A stretch of DNA of 64,000 bases from Brevibacterium sp. CCUG 69071 (lineage in GTDB: Bacteria > Actinomycetota > Actinomycetes > Actinomycetales > Brevibacteriaceae). Numbering within the stretch: the stretch's first letter is position 1; each line of letters starts with the position of its first letter. Shown in pieces: positions 1 to 9,364 of this stretch. The notes below the pieces were generated by a model that had not been told where the DNA came from, searched no databases, and worked only from the letters and a program-made list of their open reading frames with translations. The stretch spans positions 1 to 64,000 of the forward strand of contig NZ_PGFV01000008.1 of NCBI RefSeq assembly GCF_021023135.1, in the 5' to 3' direction. The position numbers and the translations under genes are program-made.

Positions 1-62
1 TTGCATGTGTTAAGCACGCAGCCAGCGTTCGTCCTGAGCCAGGATCAAACTCTCCATAAAAA
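1..62 (-). rRNA. rrs: 16S rRNA, 5' end only (partial)
   Basis: The reverse complement of the first bases holds the universal 16S 5' segment GAGTTTGATCCTGGCTC, followed by the actinobacterial GACGAACGCTGGC and TGCTTAACACATGCAA. The gene is transcribed leftwards, so all but about 60 bases lie outside the window. The mature 5' end is placed about 10 nt before GAGTTTGATC by analogy with other 16S genes, so the right boundary is approximate to a few bases. Confidence 0.97.
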
Positions 63-440
63 ACTTTATGTTGCGTAAGAATCCCAGCAAGACAGCCAAC
101 CCCTCACGGGGTGAGAAGGTTGACCCAAAAAAAACACAACCAAACACCACAACGGCACCCACCCGGCGAAGGGTCGGCACCAAATGTTTGATCATGTGGT
201 TGTCTTACCAGAAAATAATTATCTGGCATCACTAATTGTTCAAACAAACACGCTATTGGATTCTCAAACCACAAACACACACCCATCACCGAACCAGACA
301 AAAGAGCGGCACGTTCACTGGGGGTATCAGCTTCTTGTTGCCCTGCTGGAAGACCTGCCAAACATCTGAGTGTTTGTCCTGGTCACACCCTGTGGAGAAC
401 GTTTCGTTTCGATCCGTTATCGCCGGGGCAACGAGATATA
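63..440 (-). promoter_or_regulatory. rRNA operon leader with boxA-like antitermination element
   Basis: This is the transcribed spacer between the rrn promoter and 16S. On the minus strand, positions 272-251 read TGGTTTGAGAATCCAATAGCG, which closely resembles the boxA-containing leader element of actinobacterial rrn operons (TTTGAGAACTCAATAGTGTG). Two small hairpins follow: CCAGATAAT/ATTTTCTGG near 210-228, and CTCAC-ggg-GTGAG at 104-116. They could serve pre-16S processing, which is inference. The region is clearly AT-richer than the coding DNA around it. I see no protein gene in it. Confidence 0.75.
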
Positions 441-470
441 ACTCTAGACCAGTTCGGGATGTGCGTGCAA
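441..470 (-). promoter_or_regulatory. rRNA operon promoter
   Basis: On the minus strand TTGCAC (470-465) is followed after 18 bp by TAGAGT (446-441). This matches the TTGxCx-N18-TAGxxT shape of actinobacterial rrn promoters, and it lies about 380 bp upstream of the mature 16S end with boxA in between. Additional rrn promoters may exist further upstream, but none was obvious before the divergent epimerase gene. Confidence 0.6.
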
Positions 471-569
471 CTCGAAACCGGAGTCTTGCTTGTGACAACG
501 GTCACCAGCAAACTCGAGCGGCTGATTTCTCCCGCGGCTTGGCCCTGCACCCGGTGCTACGGTCGTGCC

Positions 570-1595
570 ATGAGCGATGACTCCATCAGTTCTTCCGGTC
601 AGTCCGCCCGTCCTCGTGCCGTCATCGCGGGAGCTTCCGGCTTCATCGGCGGTTCTCTCGTCACTCCCCTGCGCGTGTGGGGCTATGAGGTGCGCACCAT
701 CGGACGCCCCGCCTCGGGCAGCGATGCCACTTGGGACTCACCGAACGAGATCGCCGACCTAATCGACGGCGCCGATCTCCTCATCAACTTCGCCGGGCGC
801 AGCGTCGGATGTCGCTATCGCGATCGCAACCGGCAGGAGATCTGGGACTCCCGGATGCTGACCACCCGAGCGCTCAACGATGCTGTCGCGGCCGCCTCGG
901 CGCCTCCACGCCTGTGGATCAACTCGAGCACGGCGACGATCTACCGCCATGCGACGGACCGTCCGCAGACCGAGGCCGACGGCGACGTCGGGGAGGGCTT
1001 CTCCGTCGATGTGGCCAAAGGGTGGGAGAAGGAGCTCTTCGCCGGAGAGCTGCCTGAGACCCGGCGAGTGGCGCTGCGCATGGCCATCGTGCTCGGCGAC
1101 GGTGCCGCCCTGAACATGCTGGCAACTGCCGCACGCTTCGGCGTCGGCGGCCCTCAGCTCGAGGGCCGATGGTTGCCGCATACCCGGTACCGCGGGATCG
1201 GTCCTGACGCCTCGGGGCCGAGAGTCTGGCGACAGCACCCGCCGACGCATGGCCACCAGCGCTTCAGCTGGGTGCACATCGAGGACGTCATCCGCGCGAT
1301 CCGGTTCATCGACACCCACGACGAGCTCACCGGCCCGATCAACGTCTCCACCCCCGGGGCCTCCGACAACTCGGCCCTCATGTCCGCACTGCGCTCGGCC
1401 GTGCGGATGCCGATCGGCATTCCCGCTCCGAGGTGGCTGCTCGAGATCGGGATGATCGTCCTGCAGCAGGAATCCGAGCTCGTACTCAAGAGCCGCTGGG
1501 CCGTGCCCGAAAAGCTCGAGCGGGCCGGCTTCGACTTCCGCTGGACGGATATCCGGGCCGCGACCAAGTCTCTGCTGCGCCACCCCGGTAGGTGA
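570..1595 (+). CDS. TIGR01777-type NAD(P)-dependent epimerase
   Basis: This 341-residue protein belongs to the atypical extended SDR group TIGR01777 (YfcH/SulA-like), whose substrate is generally unknown. The nucleotide-binding glycine motif GASGFIGG is at residues 21-28. A conserved WVHIEDV segment sits near residue 230, and the last 50 residues match the DUF1731 tail, including the RWAVPEKLERAGF pattern typical of the family. The ATG at 570 is preferred over the in-frame ATG at 459, because residue 1 then lies 20 residues before the Rossmann motif as in relatives. The extra upstream codons would run through the rrn promoter. The gene is monocistronic and diverges from the rRNA operon. A second, SRPBCC-fused paralogue lies at 7736-9136. 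Confidence 0.85.
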   Translation: MSDDSISSSGQSARPRAVIAGASGFIGGSLVTPLRVWGYEVRTIGRPASGSDATWDSPNEIADLIDGADLLINFAGRSVGCRYRDRNRQEIWDSRMLTTRALNDAVAAASAPPRLWINSSTATIYRHATDRPQTEADGDVGEGFSVDVAKGWEKELFAGELPETRRVALRMAIVLGDGAALNMLATAARFGVGGPQLEGRWLPHTRYRGIGPDASGPRVWRQHPPTHGHQRFSWVHIEDVIRAIRFIDTHDELTGPINVSTPGASDNSALMSALRSAVRMPIGIPAPRWLLEIGMIVLQQESELVLKSRWAVPEKLERAGFDFRWTDIRAATKSLLRHPGR

Positions 1596-1640
1596 CGGCT
1601 GCGCTCTGCCGCGCCAGCCGCGTAGGTGACGGCTGCGCTC
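1588..1640. repeat. 19-bp direct repeat at convergent gene ends
   Basis: The 19-mer GTAGGTGACGGCTGCGCTC occurs at 1588-1606 and again, identically, at 1622-1640. The first copy contains the stop codon of the epimerase gene. The second touches the stop codon of the convergent trhO gene. It looks like a short tandem duplication of the 3' end, and it leaves a GC-rich segment that can fold (GGCTGcgctCAGCC). Confidence 0.8.
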
Positions 1641-2550
1641 AGCCGGCGGCCGCCTCGGCGGGGATCCCTGCCTCCACGCACTCGGCACAGTAGGGCTGGA
1701 GACCCTTCTCCGTGCACTCGGCGCAGCGCAGATACTGCCGGCGGCATTCGAGGTTGGCACAGTTGACGAACTCCGGGGTGTTCTTCCCGCAGCACACGCA
1801 TTGGCCGATCGATTCGCCGTCCTCCCCGAACTCCACGTGCATGCGCTTGTCGAAGACGTAGAGGGAGCCGTCCCAGTAGCCGGAGTTGCCGAAGGTCTCG
1901 CCGTAGCGGACGATCCCGCCGTCGAGTTGGTAGACCTCCGAGAAGCCGCGGTTCTTCATCAGCACGGACAGGACCTCGCAGCGGATTCCGCCGGTGCAGT
2001 AGGTGACGACCGGCTTGTCCTTGAGTTCGTCGTATTTGCCGGATTCGATCTCCGCGATGAAGTCGCGGGTCGTGTCGGTCTCGGGCACGATGGCGTCGCG
2101 GAACTTCCCGATCTGGGCCTCCATGGCGTTGCGGCCGTCGAAGAAGACGACGTCATCGCCGCGTTCGTCGAGGAGTTTGTGCAGGGCTCCGGGCTTGAGA
2201 TGTCGGCCGCCGCCTTCGACGCCGTTCTCGGTCACGGTGATCTCGTCGTCGGTGCCGAAGGTGACGAGCTCGGGGCGGACCTTGACGCTCAGGCGCGGGA
2301 AGTCGTCGCCCTCGCCGTTGGACCATTTGATGTCGGCCTTCTTGAATGGGGCGTAGGACTTCGTGGCCCGCACGTACTGCTTGACGTCGAAGATGTCCCC
2401 GCCGATGGTAGCGTTGATGCCGTCCTTCGACACGATCACTCGCCCCTTGAGCCCGAGGCTCTCGGCCAGGGTGTGCTGCCAGAGCTTGACCGCCTCGGGG
2501 TCGGCCAAGGGGGTGAAGACGTAGAACAGGACGATCTTGGGAGTTGCCAT
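1639..2550 (-). CDS. trhO: tRNA uridine(34) hydroxylase TrhO
   Basis: TrhO (YceA family) hydroxylates U34 of certain tRNAs to 5-hydroxyuridine using O2. The 303-residue protein has the family order: an N-terminal acylphosphatase-like domain (about 1-95), a rhodanese domain (about 115-220) with the active loop CTGGIRCE (Cys185 and Cys191), and a C-terminal cysteine-rich tail with several CxxC pairs (about 250-293). The ATG at 2550 gives [10 protein letters not shown]; a second ATG nine bases upstream (2559) gives three more residues. Neither has a good Shine-Dalgarno. A TAGAAT -10 element at 2563-2558 ends 7 nt before the 2550 ATG, suggesting a leaderless start. The gene is divergent from purL and convergent with the epimerase. 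Confidence 0.93.
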   Translation of the reverse strand: MATPKIVLFYVFTPLADPEAVKLWQHTLAESLGLKGRVIVSKDGINATIGGDIFDVKQYVRATKSYAPFKKADIKWSNGEGDDFPRLSVKVRPELVTFGTDDEITVTENGVEGGGRHLKPGALHKLLDERGDDVVFFDGRNAMEAQIGKFRDAIVPETDTTRDFIAEIESGKYDELKDKPVVTYCTGGIRCEVLSVLMKNRGFSEVYQLDGGIVRYGETFGNSGYWDGSLYVFDKRMHVEFGEDGESIGQCVCCGKNTPEFVNCANLECRRQYLRCAECTEKGLQPYCAECVEAGIPAEAAAG

Positions 2551-2742
2551 GGCCACCATTCTAAATGCGCGCCGAGGCGCTCGATCCTCATCCGGACCGT
2601 GGCGCTCACCGCATGTCCGCCCGACATCCGCCCGACATCCGGCCCGCGATGGTCAAGGCGCGGACCGCTTCGCTCCCCCGCCGTGACCCCGGCTAAGATT
2701 GGCGCTGAGTGCCGCGTCGTATGAAAGGGCCCCGAAGAGGAC

Positions 2743-5127
2743 ATGTCGTCACACCTCAGTTCTGCCGATTCCGCGCAGGTCGATCCCCCGCAGGAGAATT
2801 CGAAGAAGGTCAAGGAGACGGTCGAGTTCGCCGCCGCGAATCCGGAGGTCGAACAGCCCTATGCGGATCTCGGTCTCAAGGCCGACGAATATGACAGGAT
2901 CCGGGAGATCCTGGGACGTCGCCCCACCTCGGCGGAGTTGGCGATGTATTCGGTCATGTGGTCCGAACACTGCTCCTACAAGTCCTCGAAGGTCCACCTG
3001 TCGAAGTTCGGTGACAAGGTCACCGAAGACATGAAGAAGCACCTGCTCGTGGGCATCGGCGAGAACGCCGGCGTCGTCGACATCGGCGACGGTTGGGCCG
3101 TGACCTTCAAGGTCGAGTCCCACAACCACCCCAGCTATGTCGAACCGCACCAGGGTGCGGCCACCGGCGTGGGCGGAATCGTCCGCGACATCATCTCGAT
3201 GGGCGCCCGCCCGGTCGCCGTGATGGATCAGCTGCGCTTCGGTGCGATCGACCATCCCGACACCTCCCGCGTCGTCCACGGCGTCGTCTCGGGCATCAGC
3301 AACTACGGCAATTCCCTGGGCCTGCCCAACATCGGCGGCGAAACCGTCTTCGACTCCGTCTACCAGGGAAACCCCCTGGTCAACGCCTTGGCTGTCGGCG
3401 TCCTCCGCCACGAGGACATTCGCCTGGCGAATGCCTCGGGCAAGGGCAACAAGGTCGTGCTCTTCGGTGCCCGGACCGGCGGCGACGGCATCGGCGGGGC
3501 TTCGATCCTCGCCTCGGAGTCCTTCGACGATACGAAGCCCTCGAAGCGTCCGGCCGTGCAGGTCGGCGACCCCTTCGCGGAGAAGGTGCTCATCGAATGC
3601 TGCCTCGAACTCTTCCACGCCGGAGTCGTCGAGGGCATCCAGGACCTCGGAGCCGCCGGCATCAGCTGCGCGACCTCGGAGCTGGCGTCGAACGGCGACG
3701 GCGGCATGCACATCGCCCTCGACGATGTGCTGCTGCGCGATGAGACCCTGACTCCCGAGGAGATCCTCATGTCGGAGTCGCAGGAGCGCATGATGGCCGT
3801 GGTCCGCCCCGACCGCCTCGAGGATTTCCTCGCAATCGTCGGCAAGTGGGATGTCGAGACCTCCGTGCTCGGCGAGGTCACCGACACCGGCCGCCTCATC
3901 ATCGAATGGCACGGCGATGTCATCGTCGACGTGCCCCCGCGTTCGGTCGCCCACGACGGACCCGTCTATGAGCGTCCGATGCGTGAGCCCTCATGGACCG
4001 CCGAGGTGGCTGCGAACACCGTCGAAGCCGCCGGATTGGCGCGTCCGTCCACCGATGAGGAACTGCGTCGGACCGTCCTCCAGCTGGCCGGATCGCCCAA
4101 CCTCGCCTCGGCGGATTGGATCACCGGGCAGTACGACAAGTACGTCCAGGGCAATACCGCCCAGGCCTTCCCCGATGATGCCGGAGTCGTCCGCGTCGAC
4201 GAGGAATCCGGGCTCGGCGTGGCCATCGCCACCGATGCCAACGGCCGCTACGGCTACCTCGATCCTGCTCGCGGCGCCCAGCTGGCACTGGCCGAGGCCT
4301 ACCGGAATGTCACCACCGCCGGGGCCATCCCCCGGGCCGTGACTGACTGCCTCAACTTCGGCTCCCCCGAGGATCCGGAGATCATGTGGCAGTTCGCCGC
4401 CGCCGTCGAAGGCCTCGCCGAGGCGTGCCAGGATCTCGGCATTCCCGTCACCGGCGGCAACGTCTCCCTCTACAACCAGACCGGCGGAGTGGCCATCCAC
4501 CCGACCCCGGTCGTCGGTGTCCTCGGTGTCTTCGACGACGTCACCCGCGCCACCCCGAGCGGGTGGAAGGAGCCCGGCCAGACGATCTACCTGCTCGGCA
4601 CGACCGCGGCGGAGCTCGACGGATCGGCATGGGCCGATGTCACTGCCGGCCACCTCGGCGGGGTTCCCCCGCAGTACAAGCCGGCCGCGGAGCGGGAGCT
4701 CGGCGAGATCCTCGTCAACGCCTCGCGCGACGGCATGATCGATGCCGCCCACGATCTGTCCGAGGGCGGCCTGTCCCAGGCGCTCGTCGAATCGTCCCTG
4801 CGGTTCGGCACCGGGGCCAGGGTCTGGCTCGATGAGGTGTGCGAACGCGATGGCATCGACGTCTTCACCGCTCTTTTCTCCGAGTCGACGGCCCGGGCGA
4901 TCGTGGCCGTGCCGCGGTCGGAGGAGGTCCGGTTCAAGGACATGTGCACCGCTCGGCACTTCCCGTTCATCCGCATCGGCATGACCGACACCGGTGACGA
5001 GGCACCCGCCCTCGAGGTCGTCGATCACTTCTCCATCGGCTTGGACGAACTGCGCGAGACGCACGAGGCGACGTTGCCGAAGCACTTCGGCGGCGCAGCC
5101 GCTGCGGCGACCGAAGCCGCTCTGTAA
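2743..5127 (+). CDS. purL: Phosphoribosylformylglycinamidine synthase subunit PurL
   Basis: PurL is the large subunit of FGAM synthase, which converts FGAR, glutamine and ATP to FGAM in step 4 of purine synthesis. It acts with PurQ (glutaminase) and PurS. The length of 794 residues is typical of the small, three-subunit type rather than the 1300-residue fused type. Recognisable elements are [12 protein letters not shown] near residue 70, VESHNHPS near 125, and [18 protein letters not shown] near 305. These are AIRS-fold metal and nucleotide binding segments. An SD-like AGAGGA precedes the ATG. purQ and purS are not adjacent; the gene stands alone and ends at a strong terminator. Confidence 0.97.
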   Translation: MSSHLSSADSAQVDPPQENSKKVKETVEFAAANPEVEQPYADLGLKADEYDRIREILGRRPTSAELAMYSVMWSEHCSYKSSKVHLSKFGDKVTEDMKKHLLVGIGENAGVVDIGDGWAVTFKVESHNHPSYVEPHQGAATGVGGIVRDIISMGARPVAVMDQLRFGAIDHPDTSRVVHGVVSGISNYGNSLGLPNIGGETVFDSVYQGNPLVNALAVGVLRHEDIRLANASGKGNKVVLFGARTGGDGIGGASILASESFDDTKPSKRPAVQVGDPFAEKVLIECCLELFHAGVVEGIQDLGAAGISCATSELASNGDGGMHIALDDVLLRDETLTPEEILMSESQERMMAVVRPDRLEDFLAIVGKWDVETSVLGEVTDTGRLIIEWHGDVIVDVPPRSVAHDGPVYERPMREPSWTAEVAANTVEAAGLARPSTDEELRRTVLQLAGSPNLASADWITGQYDKYVQGNTAQAFPDDAGVVRVDEESGLGVAIATDANGRYGYLDPARGAQLALAEAYRNVTTAGAIPRAVTDCLNFGSPEDPEIMWQFAAAVEGLAEACQDLGIPVTGGNVSLYNQTGGVAIHPTPVVGVLGVFDDVTRATPSGWKEPGQTIYLLGTTAAELDGSAWADVTAGHLGGVPPQYKPAAERELGEILVNASRDGMIDAAHDLSEGGLSQALVESSLRFGTGARVWLDEVCERDGIDVFTALFSESTARAIVAVPRSEEVRFKDMCTARHFPFIRIGMTDTGDEAPALEVVDHFSIGLDELRETHEATLPKHFGGAAAAATEAAL

Positions 5128-5146
5128 GTCGAATCCGGCAGAGCTC

Positions 5147-5190
5147 AGGCCCGGACCACCCCCGCAAAGGGGCTTGGTCCGGGCCTTTTC
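5147..5190 (+). terminator. Rho-independent terminator of purL
   Basis: A long GC-rich hairpin (arms GGCCCGGACCA and TGGTCCGGGCC, with an inner CCCC/GGGG extension) is followed by TTTTCTC, 20 nt after the purL stop codon. Confidence 0.9.
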
Positions 5191-5230
5191 TCGTCGTCCG
5201 GCGGGGTGGGTCAGTGCCTGGCGGGACGGG

Positions 5231-6127
5231 TCAGCCTTCGCTCGGCACCGATCCTCCGTTCATACGTCCGCAGGCGTGGAGCAGGATGAGGGAGCCGTAC
5301 ATGAGCACGAGCGCGAGCAGCTGCGTCGATACGGTCGCGAGGACCGGCGGAACCCCTGAGATGTTGAAGAGCAGCTGCACCGTCGTCGAGAACGTGCCGA
5401 AGAGGATGGCAAGACCTGCCGCCATGAGATGCACCCACCAGCGACGGTTGCGGGCGATGTTCCAGGCGATGAGCATTGCCGCCGTGATGCCCATGGAGAA
5501 GACGATGAAGATGAGGCTGTGGATCCACATTCCGGGACCGAAGTCATACATCATCATGAGCATGAGCCTGTTCAGAGCTGGCGGGACAACGAGCGCGAGG
5601 ACTCCGGCGACCGCGTAGATCCCTCCACCGATCAGTCTCTTGGCCCAGGTCGTGTTCCGCGCGAGGAGGAAGGCGCCGCCGACAACGAGGAGACTGAGCA
5701 CCCCAGCCATGACGCTGATGAGCGGATATGCCGAGAGAATCACCAGCCGCTCCCCGGTGATGACGAGCGGCAGCAGAACGATGCCGGGCAGGTGGGCGAC
5801 GAGGATTCCCGACCACAGCAGGATCCGAGCAGGCCAGCCCGGGGTGGAGGAACCCGGGGTGGAGGAGCCGGAAACGACCGCGGACGGCGGGGTCGGCATC
5901 GCGTTCCAGCCTCCGATTGGGGCCTGAACCGCAGGATTCCCAGGGGACGGCACCTGTGCGTCCTGGGACGCGGTCACTCCTCGCAAGTGCGCCGGGATGC
6001 CGGAGTTGCGGACTCGTTCCTGCTGGCCGGGGAGGATCCCCAGCCCGAAGTGCGCCTCGGCATTGTCTCCCGGGCCCCAGTCCGAGTCGCCCCCGGGACC
6101 GCTCCGCTCCGACCGCTGGTCGCTCAT
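5231..6127 (-). CDS. Multi-pass membrane protein, unknown function
   Basis: I do not recognise a family. The 298-residue protein starts with about 100 hydrophilic residues rich in Gly, Pro, Ser and Gln. A Ser-Thr-Pro-Gly repeat (SSTPGSSTPG) precedes about six hydrophobic segments (roughly 103-123, 130-152, 167-187, 200-222, 232-252, 262-282). A motif WNIARNRRWWVH lies before the fifth segment. That motif and the following helix recur in a decayed copy immediately upstream at 6135-6323, so the gene arose in a tandem family. It is convergent with purL and monocistronic. Confidence 0.65.
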   Translation of the reverse strand: MSDQRSERSGPGGDSDWGPGDNAEAHFGLGILPGQQERVRNSGIPAHLRGVTASQDAQVPSPGNPAVQAPIGGWNAMPTPPSAVVSGSSTPGSSTPGWPARILLWSGILVAHLPGIVLLPLVITGERLVILSAYPLISVMAGVLSLLVVGGAFLLARNTTWAKRLIGGGIYAVAGVLALVVPPALNRLMLMMMYDFGPGMWIHSLIFIVFSMGITAAMLIAWNIARNRRWWVHLMAAGLAILFGTFSTTVQLLFNISGVPPVLATVSTQLLALVLMYGSLILLHACGRMNGGSVPSEG

Positions 6128-6134
6128 TCCGCAA

Positions 6135-6323
6135 CTATAGTCCTGCGCCGGGGCCTCCTACCCGCAACGCCGTGTTCAGCCGAACGACGATGTTCAAACC
6201 GGCGCCGACGGATCCACTCGACCCGATCGTCGTTTGGACCAGCGCCGTGACTCCGTCGCAGACACCGGCCCACATCACGGCGACGACCAGGACCCACCAG
6301 CGACGATTGCGCGCGACGTTCCA
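6135..6323 (-). pseudogene. Remnant of a paralogue of the neighbouring membrane protein
   Basis: Translating the minus strand from 6323 gives WNVARNRRWWVLVVAVMWAG and about 42 further residues to a TAG at 6137-6135. This aligns with the WNIARNRRWWV segment and the following membrane helix of the 5231-6127 protein. A stop lies in frame about four codons upstream, and no start codon or SD is present, so only the C-terminal part survives. The remnant ends 7 bp before the start of the intact gene, as expected for a tandem duplication whose upstream copy was deleted. Confidence 0.7.
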
Positions 6324-6468
6324 GGACCCGAATCACCCAGGTGACCCAAGATGACGACACCCACACATGCATCCACGCTGATGTGATTGCCTGAGGGAAG
6401 AACTGCGGTCGAACGGCCGTTGCCACGACCGCAGTGCACAGGCAGTCGAACCACCGAAGGAGTCAACG

Positions 6469-7698
6469 ATGGCCGCCATCCGCACCTCGCACGCAGGATC
6501 CTTACCCCGCACCCCCGAACTCATCGAAGCCAACAAGGTCAAGCAGGCGCAGAACCACGCGCGTCTCGCTGGTGAGTCCGTCTCCGACGCCGAGACCAAG
6601 GAGTTCGACGAGCTGCTGGCCGCCAGCGTCGTCGACCTCGTCAAGCGACAGAAGAACCTCGGCATCTCCTTGCCCAACGACGGCGAATACGGTCACTCGA
6701 TGGCGGCGGACTTCGACTACGGAGCCTGGTGGCACTACTCGTTCGCCCGCACCGGCGGACTCGAGCTCGACAACGTCGACAAGTGGGACGCTCCCGCCGT
6801 CCGCTCCGAACCGGGCAAGACGGTTCTCACCAGCTTCGGCGACCGCCGCGACCGCAACCTCTTCCCCGGGGTCTACGGTGACGCGAATGCCGGCACGGAC
6901 ACCGGCCAGCAGCCCCAGTTCCCCAAGGCCACGAGCGCCATCAGCTACATCGGCCACGATCAGGTCGCCAGCGATATCAAGAACCTCAAGACGGGCCTGG
7001 CTGCGGCCGGCTACGGCGAGCGCGAAGGCTACATCAACGCCCTCTCCCCCGGCTCTGCCTCCCGCATCGCCAACGAATACTACAAGTCCGATGAAGAGTT
7101 CATCTGGGCCTGGGCCGATGTGCTGCGTGAGGAATACCTCGCCATCACCGAGGCGGGGCTGACCGTCCAGATCGACGATCCGTCCCTGGCCGAGAACTTC
7201 GACCAGATCAACCCCGAACCGTCCTTCGACGACTACCGGGCGTTCATCCAGGTGCGCATCGATGCCCTCAACCATGCCCTGCGCGGAATCGACCCGGCCC
7301 AGGTGCGTCTGCACACCTGCTGGGGCTCATGGCACGGACCGCACGTGACCGACCTGCCGTTCAAGGAGATCGTCGATCAGGTGCTCTCCGTCAACGCCGG
7401 CGGCATCACATTCGAGGCCGCCAACGTCCGCCATGAGCACGAATGGCGGATCTGGGAGGACACCAAGCTGCCCGAGGGCAAGTACATCATCCCCGGCATC
7501 GTCTCCCACTCGACGAACGTCGTCGAGCACCCCGAGCTCGTCGCCGATCGCATCGAGCGCTTCGCCAAGCTCGTCGGCCCCGAGAACGTCGTCGCGTCAA
7601 CCGACTGCGGCCTCGGCGGACGCGTCCACCCGGAGATCGCTGTGGCCAAGCTGCAGTCCCTGACTCAAGGTGCCGAGATCGCCTCGAAGCGGTTCTGA
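6469..7698 (+). CDS. Cobalamin-independent methionine synthase-like protein (MetE C-terminal domain)
   Basis: The 409-residue protein corresponds to the C-terminal catalytic barrel of MetE/UROD-like enzymes without the MetE N-terminal half (full MetE is about 750 residues). Likely zinc-ligand segments are LHTCWGSWHG (near 280), FEAANVRHEHEW (near 312) and STDCGLGGR (near 380). The start MAAIRTSHAGSLPRT is characteristic, with RTSHAGSLPR probably contributing to the active site. Stand-alone enzymes of this type methylate or demethylate small thiols, and some act on corrinoid-linked methyl donors. The true substrate here is unknown. A strong SD (AAGGAG, 8 nt before ATG) fixes the start. Confidence 0.85.
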   Translation: MAAIRTSHAGSLPRTPELIEANKVKQAQNHARLAGESVSDAETKEFDELLAASVVDLVKRQKNLGISLPNDGEYGHSMAADFDYGAWWHYSFARTGGLELDNVDKWDAPAVRSEPGKTVLTSFGDRRDRNLFPGVYGDANAGTDTGQQPQFPKATSAISYIGHDQVASDIKNLKTGLAAAGYGEREGYINALSPGSASRIANEYYKSDEEFIWAWADVLREEYLAITEAGLTVQIDDPSLAENFDQINPEPSFDDYRAFIQVRIDALNHALRGIDPAQVRLHTCWGSWHGPHVTDLPFKEIVDQVLSVNAGGITFEAANVRHEHEWRIWEDTKLPEGKYIIPGIVSHSTNVVEHPELVADRIERFAKLVGPENVVASTDCGLGGRVHPEIAVAKLQSLTQGAEIASKRF

Positions 7699-7735
7699 CT
7701 CACAGAACCTGATCCGATCCGACTCTTCGCCCACT

Positions 7736-9136
7736 TCACGCTCCGCTGCCGAGTTCCTCCTCGAGGCAGGCGGGCAGCGTGGGGTGGGCGAACTGGTATC
7801 CGGTCTCCTGGAGCTTCTCCGGCACCACCTTCTGATCGGCCAGCGCGAGCTCCTTGGCACCGTCGCGGCCGAGCACGAGTTCGGTGACGAAACCGGGCGT
7901 CGAGATCCGGGCGGGCCTGCGTAGGTGGGCGGCGAGCGCCTCGGCGAACTCCGCCTGTGACACCAGATCCGGGGCAACCGCGTTGACCGGACCGCGCACA
8001 TAGTCATAGAGCACGGCATGCACATAGGCCCTGGCCACGTCGTCGAGGGAGACCCAGGCCAGCCCCTGCTCACCGCTGCCCAATCGGCCTCCGGCACCGG
8101 CGAGATAGAGGGGAGCCTGAAGCTTGAGGAACCCGCTCAGCGAGGTCAGCACGACCCCGGTGCGGATCGAGACCCGACGGATCCCGGCGTCCTCGACCCG
8201 GGCCGCCGCAGCCTCCCACTCCTGGCACACCTCGGCGAGGAATCCCTCTCCGGCGGGTGCGGATTCATCCACGGGCTCCGCCGAGCTGGATCCGTAGATC
8301 CCGACCGCCGAGGCGCAGACGAACACCTCGGGGCGCTTCTCCTCCGGCAGGGCGCACATCGTCTCTGCGAGCAGCGTCGTCGATTCGATCCGGGAGGACC
8401 TGATTTCCTCCTTCGCCTTCTTCGTGAACCGGGTGGCGATGGATTTCCCGCCGAGGTGGACGACCGCATCCGCCCATGCGAGGTCGCGGGAGTTGATGAT
8501 CCCGAGGTCGGGGTTCCAGTGCACTTCGTAGGGGAACTTCGGAGTCCCGCGCACCAGCAGGCGAACGAAGTGGCCGGCGGTGGAGAACAGTGCCGCGACC
8601 TGCCGGCCGATCAGCCCACTGCCGCCGGCGATAAGGATCCTCTTGCCCTTGTTCCTGGTCAGCAGGGGTGCGTTGATGCTCTCGAGGAATTTGATGTCCG
8701 CGAGCATGCGGCGGTGTCTGGCTTCGAACGTGGCCTCGAGATTGTGGGTGAGGCTGCGGTCGATGGCCTCGAATCCCTGGGGTGCCATCGAGAACTCGAT
8801 GTGATCGTCGATCTTCGTCCCACCCGCGACCGAGGTGAACTCGTGGGTGTGCTTCCACTGAATCAGCGGACCCTTCTTGAGCTCATCGACGAAGGAGAAC
8901 CGGGACGGCCCCTCCGAGTGCACCGAGCTGAACGGCCGCCGGACGAGTCCGTAGCTGCCGGGCAGGCTGGTCTTAACCTGAGCGACGGAGCCCGGCGCGA
9001 TCGGCGGATAGCTCTCCTCGACGATCTCCTGCGCCCAATGGGGCGACAGCCTGGTCAGAGCTCCCGGCTGCGCGTGCCAGTTGAAAGTCGTCTCGGCAGC
9101 GAGCGGGACTTCAGATGTCCACTCGAAATTGGTCAT
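7736..9136 (-). CDS. SRPBCC-TIGR01777 epimerase fusion
   Basis: The 466-residue protein has an N-terminal SRPBCC (START-like) ligand-binding domain (about 1-150), beginning MTNFEWTSEVPLAAETTFNW. A TIGR01777 epimerase follows, with GGSGLIGRQVA near residue 170, SAVGIYGSSS near 285 and a DUF1731 C-terminal segment ending near 455. This two-domain architecture is common in actinobacteria. The ATG at 9136 has a good SD (AGGAGG, 6 nt upstream). The in-frame ATG at 9331 would add 65 residues that do not fit the family. It is a paralogue of 570-1595, which lacks the SRPBCC part. Confidence 0.88.
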   Translation of the reverse strand: MTNFEWTSEVPLAAETTFNWHAQPGALTRLSPHWAQEIVEESYPPIAPGSVAQVKTSLPGSYGLVRRPFSSVHSEGPSRFSFVDELKKGPLIQWKHTHEFTSVAGGTKIDDHIEFSMAPQGFEAIDRSLTHNLEATFEARHRRMLADIKFLESINAPLLTRNKGKRILIAGGSGLIGRQVAALFSTAGHFVRLLVRGTPKFPYEVHWNPDLGIINSRDLAWADAVVHLGGKSIATRFTKKAKEEIRSSRIESTTLLAETMCALPEEKRPEVFVCASAVGIYGSSSAEPVDESAPAGEGFLAEVCQEWEAAAARVEDAGIRRVSIRTGVVLTSLSGFLKLQAPLYLAGAGGRLGSGEQGLAWVSLDDVARAYVHAVLYDYVRGPVNAVAPDLVSQAEFAEALAAHLRRPARISTPGFVTELVLGRDGAKELALADQKVVPEKLQETGYQFAHPTLPACLEEELGSGA

Positions 9137-9244
9137 GACATCCCTCCTACCAGAGATGATGCCACCGGAATCTGAAAGCCAGCCCGACAACGCGCCCAAG
9201 CCCAGATGAATTATCCCCACGCCTGGGCGCAGGCTGCGTCGAGG

Positions 9245-9310
9245 GCAGACCGCAGCGTCGAGGGGCGACTCCCTGCAGGATGCTCTCGAAGCTGCGGTCT
9301 GCTCTCGGCG
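9245..9310. repeat. Folded intergenic repeat, copy 1
   Basis: Arms GCAGACCGCAGC (9245-9256) and GCTGCGGTCTGC (9291-9302) form a perfect 12-bp inverted repeat enclosing an inner hairpin GTCG-aggg-g-CGAC. A second copy with about 80 percent identity lies at 10259-10326. Where the outer stem differs (AGACC/GGTCT here, AGGCC/GGCCT there) both arms change together, so base pairing is preserved. Confidence 0.75.
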
Positions 9311-9338
9311 AAGTGTCCTACCGCACCTCATCGATTTC

Positions 9339-9357
9339 TATGCAATTCGCATATAAT
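9339..9357 (+). promoter_or_regulatory. Promoter and operator of the NTF2-like/marR operon
   Basis: An inverted repeat TATGC-N5-GCATA (9339-9353) overlaps a perfect -10 hexamer TATAAT (9352-9357). The hexamer ends 7 nt before the ATG at 9365, which implies a leaderless transcript. The overlap of operator and -10 suggests autorepression by the MarR protein encoded in the same operon (inference). Confidence 0.6.
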
Positions 9358-9364
9358 TCTGCTC

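Noticed and set aside
1801..2724. A 307-codon plus-strand frame over trhO
   Set aside because: It is the antisense shadow of a well-identified gene, an effect of GC-rich third positions.
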